The position numbers were made by a program, and so were the translations under genes. From the NCBI RefSeq assembly GCF_004327985.1, contig NZ_SJDL01000003.1, positions 1 to 64,000 on the forward strand: 64,000 bases of DNA, written 5' to 3'. Positions 54,480 through 62,531 of this stretch are shown piece by piece (position 1 is the first letter of the stretch; every line of letters begins with the position of its first letter). This stretch comes from Marinobacter halodurans. Lineage in GTDB: Bacteria; Pseudomonadota; Gammaproteobacteria; Pseudomonadales; Oleiphilaceae. The notes below the pieces were generated by a model, which was not told where the DNA came from, searched no databases, and saw only the letters and a list, made by a program, of their open reading frames with translations.

Positions 54480-55211
54480 ATGAAAGCCCTGAAATCAGTG
54501 TGGATCCTGTTCTGGGCGGTGGCCCTGACACTGCTCCTGTTCCTGCCGATCGTCATCGCGGCGTTGCTGGGCCGGCGCGGCGATATGGCGTTCCACGGCA
54601 CCCAGGTCTACGCCTGGATCCTGTTCAAGGTCACCGGCATGCGCCTGAAGGTGACCGGCCGCGAACACATCGAACCGGGCCGGCGCTATGTGATCCTCAG
54701 CAACCACGCCTCCTACCTGGATCCGCCGGCGCTGGTGCTGGCCCTGGGCCTCCAGTACCGCTGGGTGATCAAGAAGGAGCTGCGCAAGGTGCCGTTGTTC
54801 GGTCTGGCACTGGAAGCGTCCCGCAACCTGTTCATCGACCGCGCCAAAGGCAGCGATGCCATGCAGAGCATGCGCGAGGCGGTTGCCTGCCTGCCGGATG
54901 GCACCAGTGTGTTACTGTTTCCCGAAGGCACCCGCAGTTGGGACGGTCAGCTGCTGCCGTTCAAGAAGGGCGGCTTCGTGATTGCCAAGGACAGGGAACT
55001 GCCGGTCCTGCCGATTACCATCCGGGGCAGTCACCACTGTTTGCCCAAGGGGACGGCGGCATTCACCCCGGGCACCATCGAGGTGGTCGTTCATCCGCCG
55101 ATTGCCACCGAGGACCTGTCGCTGGAGGAATTGATGGAAGAGACCCGGGGACAGATCGCCAGCGGGCTTGCACAGCCTGAGAAAAGCGATGGGCGGGTAG
55201 GTTACACTTGA
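54480..55211 (+). CDS. PlsC-family 1-acyl-glycerol-3-phosphate acyltransferase
   Basis: 243 aa. An N-terminal membrane helix is followed by motif I NHASYLDPPAL (HX4D), motif II NLFIDR, motif III FPEGTRSWDG and motif IV VLPITIRGS. It transfers an acyl chain to lysophosphatidate or a related acceptor at the inner membrane. Whether it is the main PlsC or a paralogue cannot be told. The next gene starts 47 bp on and may be co-transcribed. Confidence 0.88.
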   Translation: MKALKSVWILFWAVALTLLLFLPIVIAALLGRRGDMAFHGTQVYAWILFKVTGMRLKVTGREHIEPGRRYVILSNHASYLDPPALVLALGLQYRWVIKKELRKVPLFGLALEASRNLFIDRAKGSDAMQSMREAVACLPDGTSVLLFPEGTRSWDGQLLPFKKGGFVIAKDRELPVLPITIRGSHHCLPKGTAAFTPGTIEVVVHPPIATEDLSLEELMEETRGQIASGLAQPEKSDGRVGYT

Positions 55212-55258
55212 AGTCCGGCACCCTGCCAACACCCATCCGAAACCAACAGGACGGCGTC

Positions 55259-55828
55259 ATGAAACTGATCGGTTCGACCACTTCGCCCTATGTTCGTCGT
55301 ATTCGACTGCTGCTCGGCGATACCGACTACGAGTTCGTCAAGCTGAACATCTACGCTGAAGGCCGGGATGAATTGCGACGTAATAACCCGGCTTTGAAAG
55401 TCCCTGTCCTGATCGACGGGGAACAGGAGATTTTCGATTCCCGCGTTATATCCCGTTATATCGCCGCAAAGCGGGGCGATAGGCCTCTGACCTGGGAGCA
55501 GGAAAACCAGTTGACGCTGATCGATGCGGTCAACGACTCGGCGGTGATCATGGTCCTGTCGAAGAGGTCCGGCATCGATGTGGAGCAGGATCTGACGTTC
55601 TACAACCTCCAGCGCGAGCGCATCATGATGTCGATGCGGACACTGGCTGCCATGGTGGACGCGGGCGGGTTCGCCGCCTGGCAGTACCCGGCCATGTGCC
55701 TGTACAGCCTGGTGGACTGGCTGCAGTTCAATGACGTGGTGGATTTCACCGGCGTGGAGAGTCTCCTCTCGTTCCGCGATCGCAACCGTGATCAGCCGAT
55801 GGTTCCGGAGACCGATCCGCGCGGTTGA
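55259..55828 (+). CDS. Glutathione S-transferase-like protein
   Basis: 189 aa from ATG 55259. The thioredoxin-fold N-terminus (MKLIGSTTSPYVRRIRLLLG) carries SPYVRR in place of a CxxC motif. NNPALKVPVLIDGEQEIFDSRVI matches the glutathione-contacting cis-proline and DSR/ES motifs. The helical C-terminal domain is short. Substrate unknown. Confidence 0.83.
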   Translation: MKLIGSTTSPYVRRIRLLLGDTDYEFVKLNIYAEGRDELRRNNPALKVPVLIDGEQEIFDSRVISRYIAAKRGDRPLTWEQENQLTLIDAVNDSAVIMVLSKRSGIDVEQDLTFYNLQRERIMMSMRTLAAMVDAGGFAAWQYPAMCLYSLVDWLQFNDVVDFTGVESLLSFRDRNRDQPMVPETDPRG

Positions 55829-55871
55829 GCATGACGGGCGCTGCGGGTGCGGCGCCCGTCGCCTGCGGGCA

Positions 55872-56597
55872 TCAGCCGAACAGCCGCCGGTAGAAGGCCA
55901 GGGCACCTTCCCAGGCGTCCTGTGCCGCATCGGCGTCGTAGCCTACCGGGAAGCCGAATTTCCGGCCCTTGGCGGTGGCGCCCGGATTGGTAAAGCCATG
56001 CTGGGCGCCGGGGTAGCTGATCAGGTCGAAACGCACGCCGGCTTCCTGCATTTCCTCCACGAAAGCCGCCACCTGGGATGGCGGAATCATGGCATCGGCA
56101 CCGCCAGCGTATATTTGCAGGTGCCCCCTGATGTCTCCCGGCCTGATGGCGATCTCGGTACCCAGGTTGCCGTGGAAGCTGACCACGCCCTTCAGGTCCA
56201 GGCCCAGCCGGGCCATGTTGAGCGAGACCGCGCCGCCGAAGCAGTAACCCTGGGAGGCGATGCGTTCCGGGTCGACGCTGTCGTGCGACTTGAGCACCTC
56301 CAGGGCCGCCCGGTAACGCTTCTCCAGCTCGCCCGGCGCATCCTTGACCGCCAGCATCATGGATTTGGCCTCGTCCGGGCTCTCCGCCTGCCTGGCGTCC
56401 CCATACATGTCGATCGCAAAGGCGGTGTAGCCTTCCGCGGCCAGCTTCTCCGCCTGTTCGCGGACAAAATCGTTCAGCCCCCACCACTCATGGACCAGGA
56501 TGATGCCCGGACGCGGGCCGCCCTGGCTGTCGTCATAGGCGATATGGCCGATGTAGCGCTGGCCATCGATGGTGTACTCCAATGCTTCGCTCTTCAT
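55872..56597 (-). CDS. Dienelactone hydrolase family protein
   Basis: 241 aa from ATG 56597 with AGGAGG upstream. Alpha/beta hydrolase with the dienelactone hydrolase triad: Cys in GYCFGGAVS, Asp in GGADAMIPPS and His in GAQHGFTNPG. It also keeps the EWWGLNDFVREQAEKLA block with the conserved Glu. Substrate not predictable; many homologues are general esterases rather than aromatic-pathway enzymes. Divergent from the Yip1-like gene. Confidence 0.88.
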   Translation of the reverse strand: MKSEALEYTIDGQRYIGHIAYDDSQGGPRPGIILVHEWWGLNDFVREQAEKLAAEGYTAFAIDMYGDARQAESPDEAKSMMLAVKDAPGELEKRYRAALEVLKSHDSVDPERIASQGYCFGGAVSLNMARLGLDLKGVVSFHGNLGTEIAIRPGDIRGHLQIYAGGADAMIPPSQVAAFVEEMQEAGVRFDLISYPGAQHGFTNPGATAKGRKFGFPVGYDADAAQDAWEGALAFYRRLFG

Positions 56598-56817
56598 AAA
56601 GACCTCCTTGGTTGAGGGCATTCGGGGCGTGGACCAGAGGCTCCCTAACCTAGACCGGTCGTCTATTGCAGTCAAAGGCGGGTCGGAGAAAGATCCGTCC
56701 GATCCTGCGGCTTGTACAATTGTTAACCGGTTTTCCCGGTTTGATCTATGCTGAGATAGTGTTAAGGGGCACTGGAGGCCGTTTCGGCATCCGTCGAACA
56801 ACGAGAGGGAGAGGGCT

Positions 56818-57426
56818 ATGCTTCTCAAACATGCTTTCGGTCTGTTTACGCATCCAGACAGCGAATGGGCGGAAATCCGCAGGGAACACGAGACCCCCTG
56901 GCATGTGTTATGGGCTTACGTTCTGGTCCTGGCGGCCATCGGACCGGTCTGCGCCTACATTTCCACGGCGATGTTCGGTTGGACCGTGGGTAATGAGCGT
57001 CTGATCAAGCTGTCCAACATCAGTGCCATCCAACTCAGCGTACTGACCTATATCGCCATGCTGGTCGGTGTACTCGCGCTGGGCTGGATGATTGACTGGA
57101 TGGCCAATACCTACGGCGCCAAGAGTGAAGACGACAAGTCCAATGGCATGGCCCTGGCGGCCTACGCGGCGACCCCGATGTTCCTGGCCGGCTTTGCCTT
57201 GCTCTACCCGGTGCCCTGGTTCAACGCCCTGGTCTTCCTCGCTGCCGCGGCCTACGCCGGATACCTGCTGTTCGACGGCTTACCGATCGTCATGGGGATC
57301 CAGCGGGAACGGGCCATCGTCTACGCCGGTGCGGTATTGACGGTTGCCCTGGTGATCCTGGTCACCACCCGTATCGGTTCTGTGCTGATCTGGAACTACG
57401 GCTTCGCGCCCCAGTTTATCGGTTGA
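56818..57426 (+). CDS. Yip1-domain membrane protein
   Basis: 202 aa. About five hydrophobic segments; pattern HAFGLFTHPDSEWAEIRREH at the start is typical of bacterial Yip1 proteins. Function unknown. Its 3' end overlaps the convergent TetR gene by 147 bp on the opposite strand. Confidence 0.82.
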   Translation: MLLKHAFGLFTHPDSEWAEIRREHETPWHVLWAYVLVLAAIGPVCAYISTAMFGWTVGNERLIKLSNISAIQLSVLTYIAMLVGVLALGWMIDWMANTYGAKSEDDKSNGMALAAYAATPMFLAGFALLYPVPWFNALVFLAAAAYAGYLLFDGLPIVMGIQRERAIVYAGAVLTVALVILVTTRIGSVLIWNYGFAPQFIG

Positions 57427-58083
57427 ACCGGCGTCAACGTCCTGGTCCGCCTGCGCCAGCCGGTCACGGGCGGCCCGGGCGATGCGGATTTCCTGCTCGG
57501 TGTAGTGACCCACCATGTTGGCCAGCCCGTCGGCCAGCTCAGCGAAGCTGATCGGCGGACTGGGATCCGTCAGGTGCCGGACCACCGCGAAGATGCCACC
57601 GTGGATCATGATGTAACTCATGGTGGGGATGTTGCGGATCTGCAGCGTCTCGGGGTGGTGCATCAGGTACTGGGTGACCAGGTCCGACAGCGCCTTCTGC
57701 AGGGGCTCCAGGTACATCTCGAAATCCAGTGTCATGGCGTGCTGCACGCAACTGAGATAACGCCCGTCGTTCTGTTGCAGGAATTCCCGGAAGGCCTGCA
57801 GCAGGGCCTTGACCGCCTCGGCAATCGGCATCCGAACGAGTTGGGGCACCCGGGGCTGGATCATGGCCACCGTGTCGGCCACGAAACGCTGGGACATCTC
57901 GCTGAAGACCGCCTCCTTGTTGTCGAAGTACTCGTACAGCGAACCCACGCCAACCCCGGCAATATCGGCGATCTGGCGGGTGGTCGTCGCGGCCGGACCG
58001 CGCTCGGCCATGGCAATGAAGCCGGCCTCGACAATGGCGTTGACGGTCGCCCTGGAACGTTCCTGTTGCGGTTTTCTCGCCAT
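57280..58083 (-). CDS. TetR-family regulator
   Basis: 267 aa. The N-terminal helix-turn-helix is standard (NAIVEAGFIAMAERGPAATTTRQIADIAGVGVGSLYEYFDNK spans residues 15-56). The canonical all-helical ligand domain ends near residue 215, and the last 50 or so residues are hydrophilic and unlike the family. These lie antisense inside the Yip1 gene, so the natural C-terminus may be an extension by read-through of a lost stop. It is divergent from the SDR gene at 58181 (97-bp gap) and probably controls it. Confidence 0.82.
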   Translation of the reverse strand: MARKPQQERSRATVNAIVEAGFIAMAERGPAATTTRQIADIAGVGVGSLYEYFDNKEAVFSEMSQRFVADTVAMIQPRVPQLVRMPIAEAVKALLQAFREFLQQNDGRYLSCVQHAMTLDFEMYLEPLQKALSDLVTQYLMHHPETLQIRNIPTMSYIMIHGGIFAVVRHLTDPSPPISFAELADGLANMVGHYTEQEIRIARAARDRLAQADQDVDAGSTDKLGREAVVPDQHRTDTGGDQDHQGNRQYRTGVDDGPFPLDPHDDR

Positions 58084-58180
58084 ATTTTTTCCGAATTGAA
58101 TCCGAACAAGTCTTCACTTTAGTTTTTCCACAGGCTGGGCTGATCGGCAGCCCTCACATCCCAATCAGTGTAGGTGGCCC

Positions 58181-59023
58181 ATGTTCGGAAGTCGTTTGCC
58201 CCAGAAACCGGAGCCTCCGGTTTCTGCAGTCGTAACCGGTGCGGGGAGCGGGATCGGCCGCGCCTTTGCGCTGGAGATCGCCCGCCGTGGCGGTGCGGTG
58301 CTGTGTTCGGATATCAACGAGGCCAGCGCCCGGGCAACCGCCGACGACATCCGGGCGTCCGGTGGTGAAGCCCATGCGGTGGTCTGCGATGTCAGCAAGC
58401 TCAGCGCCGTGCAGAAGCTGGCCCGGGATGCCGAAGCGCTGCTGGCCGAGCCGGTCAGCCTAGTGGTCAACAACGCCGGCGTCGGCGTTGGCGGCATGCC
58501 GGTGGGGGAGACCACCATGGCGGACTGGAAATGGACGCTGGGCATCAACCTGTGGGGCGTGATCCACGGCTGCCATGTGTTTGCGCCGAAGCTGCGGGAA
58601 CAGGGCTATGGCGGCATTATCAACGTCGCCTCCACCGCCAGCTATTCCGCGGCGCCGCTGATGGGGCCCTACAACGTGTCCAAGGCGGGAGCGCTGGCGC
58701 TCAGCGAAACGCTCTCGGCCGAACTGGCCGGGACCGGCGTCAGGGTGACGGCCCTGTGCCCGACCCTGGTCAAGACCAATATCGGCGCCAATGGGCGCAT
58801 TACCGGCGACACCTCAAAGCTGTTCCATCGGCTGATGGACCGTTTCGGTGTCTCGCCGGACAGGGTGGTACGGATGACGCTGGACGCCCACCGGCGCGGC
58901 GATCTCTACGTCATGCCCCAGTTCGACGCCCGCCTGATCTGGCGCACCAAGCGCTTCGTGCCGCGCAGCTACGCCATGGGGGTGGGGTTGGTCAATCGCT
59001 TTGGACTGCGTCGTATCCACTGA
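58181..59023 (+). CDS. Short-chain dehydrogenase/reductase (SDR)
   Basis: 280 aa. Rossmann motif VTGAGSGIGRAFALE (TGxxxGIG), NNAG motif in VVNNAGVGVGG, and catalytic Ser/Tyr/Lys in NVASTASYSAAPLMGPYNVSK. NAD(P)-dependent oxidoreductase, substrate unknown. It is divergent from the TetR gene and its 3' end overlaps the convergent EAL gene by 32 bp. Confidence 0.87.
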   Translation: MFGSRLPQKPEPPVSAVVTGAGSGIGRAFALEIARRGGAVLCSDINEASARATADDIRASGGEAHAVVCDVSKLSAVQKLARDAEALLAEPVSLVVNNAGVGVGGMPVGETTMADWKWTLGINLWGVIHGCHVFAPKLREQGYGGIINVASTASYSAAPLMGPYNVSKAGALALSETLSAELAGTGVRVTALCPTLVKTNIGANGRITGDTSKLFHRLMDRFGVSPDRVVRMTLDAHRRGDLYVMPQFDARLIWRTKRFVPRSYAMGVGLVNRFGLRRIH

Positions 59024-61583
59024 CGGACGACGAGGCCAGCGGTGCCGGCCGGCCCCAGAAGTAACCCTGCCCGCAGAGTCCGGGGTAGCGCCTGAGCCAT
59101 TGGGCCACGGCTTCGGACTCCACGCCCTCCACCACAATCCGCAGACCCAGGGCCTCGCCCAGTTCCACGGCGGCGTGGAAGATGCGCTGGCGCACGGCAT
59201 CGGTGGGAATATCGGTGAGGAAGCTGCGGTCGATCTTGAGTTCGTCCAGGTTGAAGGTGGCCAGGGCGCTCAGCGAAGAATAGCCGGTGCCGAAGTCGTC
59301 CAGGGCGATGCGGAAGCCGGCATGGCTCAACTTTTCCAACGTCTGGCGGGCCTGGTCCACATCCCGCATCACCGCGGTTTCGGTGATTTCCAGCATCAGG
59401 CGTTGGGGCGAGACGCGATGGCGGGCCAGGATCGCCAGGGCATCGCCGTGGAAGTCGGTACGGGCCAGGTCCCGGGCGGAAATGTTCACCGACACCGTAA
59501 CCGGGCAACCGCTCTGGTGCTCCAGGGCGGCCAGATCCTGCGCCGCCCGCTCGATGGCCCACAGGGTGACGCCGTGGATGGCACCCACCTGCTCGGCGAA
59601 CGGAATCCACTGGCCGGGGGTGATGGCGCCGTATTCGGGATGCTGCCAGCGGATCAGCGCCTCATAGGCAATCACGGTATCGTTCTGCAGGCAGATCTTG
59701 GGTTGATAATGCAACTGGATACCGCCGGTACGCAGGGCCCGGTCCAGATCCAGGATCAGGAAGTGCTGCAGGTTCTGCTTGCGCTCGGTGTAGGGGTCGT
59801 ACACGTTGATGGTGACGTCGGTGGAGAGGGCGGCAAAGCCGGCCCGGGAAATCAGCTCGCTGCCGCTGCTGCCGTGTTCCGGGGCGTAGGCCAGCCCCAG
59901 CCGGGCCATCCAGCTGAAGGCATAGTGATCCTCGCTGAACGCCTGTTCCAGCCAGGTACGGACGTCGTTCCAGGGAATGCTGTCGACGTCGGTCCTCAGG
60001 GCGATGACATGGTTGAAGGTATCCACGGTGCCCAGGGGATGGCCGCGGAATAGGACCAACTGGCGCGGGAAGGTGGCTTCCAGGAAACGGCTGAGATGGG
60101 CGAGGTACTTGCGCAACAGGCTCTCCGCTTCCTGGTAGCCCAGAGCCCGCTCGATCTCACCGTAGCGTTCCAGGCGCAGCAGCCCCACCACAAACGGTGC
60201 ATGGGAGGCGGTCAACTGATCCAGCGTCTGCTCGATGGCGGACCGGTCCGGGCGGCCGGTCACCCGGTGCGAGACCATCAACTGGTGGTAGTCCTGTTCC
60301 AGCCGGGCCCGCAAACGACGTTCCTCCACCACCTTGAGGGTGGCGTTGAGTCGCCGCCGTCGCTCTTCCACCAGCCGATAGCCGACAACCAGCGTTAGAA
60401 AGACGGCCGCGGCTCCGGTGCCCAGATAGAAACCCGAACTGGTGAGGGAGTTCACCGGTATCCAGCCCACCGTGCGCGCCATCGATATCGCCGCGCCGGC
60501 CATCAGCAGGAGCAGGGCGATGGTGAGATGGCGCGCCGCGGCGCTGGACCGCCAGCGCAGTAACGACAGGCCCAGGACCAGCGCCAGGGTGGCGCTGCCG
60601 GCCAGCAACACGGTCCCCTGACCGACCAGGGGGAGGCGCAGGGGAGCAACCAGCGCCAGCAGCAGCAGGATGGCGGCGGTGCCCTGGCACAGTAGCGTCG
60701 CGCGCCCGGTGAGGTGGAGGAAATGCCGGGCAAAGCCCAGCAGCGCCACTGCGCCCAGGGCCAGCATGGGGGTGAGCAGGTTGCCCAGCACCGGCCAGTG
60801 GGGCCACACCAGCCAGAGCCCAAAGCCGTCAACGCACAGTTGACTGAACAGGATGCTGGCCAGCAGGCACGTCAGCCAGGCGGCGGCCATGCTGCGCAAG
60901 GTCAGCAACAGGGCCAGGTCGAACACCAGGGCAAAGACGAGGACGCCGTAGATGGCGGCTTTCCAGGCAATCACGCTGCCGACATCGCTCAGCAGGTGTT
61001 CGGGATGGGACAGGTGCAGCGGGAAGAGCGTGGGGCCGGCGTTGACGACCTCGAACAGGAGCGTTTCCTGGCTGCGCGGCGCAAGGCGCAGGGGCCAGAT
61101 CAGCGACGGCAGGTCCACCAGACGGTCGCGGAACGGGAAGCGGTCGCCGAGGGTCGGCAATGTGTGCGGCGTTCCGTCACCGGTGATTCGGGTTGCCCTC
61201 ACCTGATCCAGCGATGGCGCCTGGATATCCAGGAGCAGGGGGATGGCCTCTGCGGTCGGGTTGTCGAGCCTGACGCGGAAAGTGGCGGGGCCATCCAGGT
61301 ACCCCAGGCCGTTGTCGGTTGGCGCCAGCGTCTGCCAGCCCGCGTCCTGGTGCCAGGATCGATCCGCCAGTACCTGGTCCAGGCTGGCCAGCGTGTAACT
61401 GACCGGCGACCGGACCGGCTCCGTCGATGCCGTCGGCAACAGCGGCGGAAGTACAGGGCTGGTGGCCTCCGAGGTGGCAGTCGGCGTCAGGTTGACCAGG
61501 TAGCCGTAGGTACCGAGTAACAGGAACAGGGCCAGCGGAAGCCATATCCGGTAGCGATCCCGCGGCGTGTGCGGATCAGCCAT
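58992..61583 (-). CDS. Membrane c-di-GMP phosphodiesterase: 7TMR-DISM sensor, degenerate GGDEF, EAL
   Basis: 863 aa. An N-terminal anchor helix, a periplasmic 7TMR-DISMED2-like domain (residues about 50-190), seven membrane helices (about 200-415), a short coiled-coil, then a GGDEF-like domain (about 440-600) without the GGDEF motif or I-site. The EAL domain (about 615-850) is intact: YEALIRWQHP, SVNISARDLA, LEITETAVMRD, ALDDFGTGYSSLSAL, LKIDRSFLTDI and EGVESEAVAQWL. It should hydrolyse c-di-GMP in response to an envelope signal, with the degenerate GGDEF regulatory. Confidence 0.9.
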   Translation of the reverse strand: MADPHTPRDRYRIWLPLALFLLLGTYGYLVNLTPTATSEATSPVLPPLLPTASTEPVRSPVSYTLASLDQVLADRSWHQDAGWQTLAPTDNGLGYLDGPATFRVRLDNPTAEAIPLLLDIQAPSLDQVRATRITGDGTPHTLPTLGDRFPFRDRLVDLPSLIWPLRLAPRSQETLLFEVVNAGPTLFPLHLSHPEHLLSDVGSVIAWKAAIYGVLVFALVFDLALLLTLRSMAAAWLTCLLASILFSQLCVDGFGLWLVWPHWPVLGNLLTPMLALGAVALLGFARHFLHLTGRATLLCQGTAAILLLLALVAPLRLPLVGQGTVLLAGSATLALVLGLSLLRWRSSAAARHLTIALLLLMAGAAISMARTVGWIPVNSLTSSGFYLGTGAAAVFLTLVVGYRLVEERRRRLNATLKVVEERRLRARLEQDYHQLMVSHRVTGRPDRSAIEQTLDQLTASHAPFVVGLLRLERYGEIERALGYQEAESLLRKYLAHLSRFLEATFPRQLVLFRGHPLGTVDTFNHVIALRTDVDSIPWNDVRTWLEQAFSEDHYAFSWMARLGLAYAPEHGSSGSELISRAGFAALSTDVTINVYDPYTERKQNLQHFLILDLDRALRTGGIQLHYQPKICLQNDTVIAYEALIRWQHPEYGAITPGQWIPFAEQVGAIHGVTLWAIERAAQDLAALEHQSGCPVTVSVNISARDLARTDFHGDALAILARHRVSPQRLMLEITETAVMRDVDQARQTLEKLSHAGFRIALDDFGTGYSSLSALATFNLDELKIDRSFLTDIPTDAVRQRIFHAAVELGEALGLRIVVEGVESEAVAQWLRRYPGLCGQGYFWGRPAPLASSSVSGYDAVQSD

Positions 61584-61895
61584 GATGGCCTCGCTTTATG
61601 TTGGGGTGCTTCCGTTCCGGCATGGGCCCGTCCTGGACAGGGGATGTCCAACCTGTCGTCACCAGTTACCGTTCATTTACACACGGTAAAATGTTGTAAC
61701 ACGCTGAATTTGCGCATATTTTACTTCATTTAATGCTTTCTTGCATTGCCTCTTTTGAAGGGGCCGGAGCATGGCCCGCCGGTTCCGGGCCGTGCCTTTT
61801 CCTGTAAACGCCCGGGTGTCTGGCCTATCGGCGTATTAACCCGACGGCACACTGGGGTGTTACCCTGAGGCGATGTCCATTGGGAGCGAACCTGC
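61584..61895. other. Intergenic region with an orphan hairpin
   Basis: 312 bp between divergent genes. The middle is AT-rich and must hold the EAL gene promoter (minus). At 61769-61795 GCATGGCCCG pairs with CGGGCCGTGC (one G-T pair), followed by CTTTTCC on the plus strand. No plus-strand gene ends here, so the hairpin could end a short RNA or be the leader of the DUF938 gene. Nothing else is seen. Confidence 0.45.
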
Positions 61896-62489
61896 ATGAA
61901 GCCGGTTGCCGAACATTGCCTGCGGAACCAGGCACCGATCGCCGAAGCCCTGCACCCCTACCTGGAAGCGGGCGGCCGCTGGCTGGAACTGGGCAGCGGG
62001 ACCGGCCAGCACGGGGTTTTCATTGCCGGCCGGGAGCCGCAGGTGCAATGGCAACTGAGCGATGTGGCCGAAGCCCATGCCGGCCTGCTGGCCTGGCAGT
62101 CGGACGCCGGCCTGCCCAACCTGCCGCCACCATGGGTGCTGGATGTAACCCGGGACGAACCGCCGCCCCGTGACTTTGACGGTGTGTTTACGGCCAATAC
62201 GCTGCATTTTGTGGGCGGGCCGGTGGTGGACAGCTTGCTGTGCTGTGCCGCAGGAGCCCTGGTCGAAAGTGGCTGGTTTGCGGCTTATGGCCCCTTCAAC
62301 CGGGAGGGGCAATACACCAGTGCGGGCAACGCCGCACTGGACGGGTGGTTGCGCGGGCGTGATCCCGACAGCGGCCTCAGGGATGAGGCCGAGGTGATCG
62401 GGTGGGCCGCGGACCACCACCTGGCGTTCGTGACGGCGCAGGACATGCCGGCGAACAATCGTCTGCTGATATTCACAAAGAAAGGATAA
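61896..62489 (+). CDS. DUF938 SAM-dependent methyltransferase-like protein
   Basis: 197 aa. The family start KPVAEHCLRNQAPIAEAL, motif I WLELGSGTGQHGVF, and FDGVFTANTLHFVGGPVV identify DUF938. Substrate unknown. It lies 42 bp before ilvD on the same strand and may be co-transcribed. The ATG has no strong ribosome site, but the conserved N-terminus begins here. Confidence 0.85.
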   Translation: MKPVAEHCLRNQAPIAEALHPYLEAGGRWLELGSGTGQHGVFIAGREPQVQWQLSDVAEAHAGLLAWQSDAGLPNLPPPWVLDVTRDEPPPRDFDGVFTANTLHFVGGPVVDSLLCCAAGALVESGWFAAYGPFNREGQYTSAGNAALDGWLRGRDPDSGLRDEAEVIGWAADHHLAFVTAQDMPANNRLLIFTKKG

Positions 62490-62531
62490 GCGCCGCCCGG
62501 ACCGGACGGGTGTGGCGCAACGGGGGAGACT

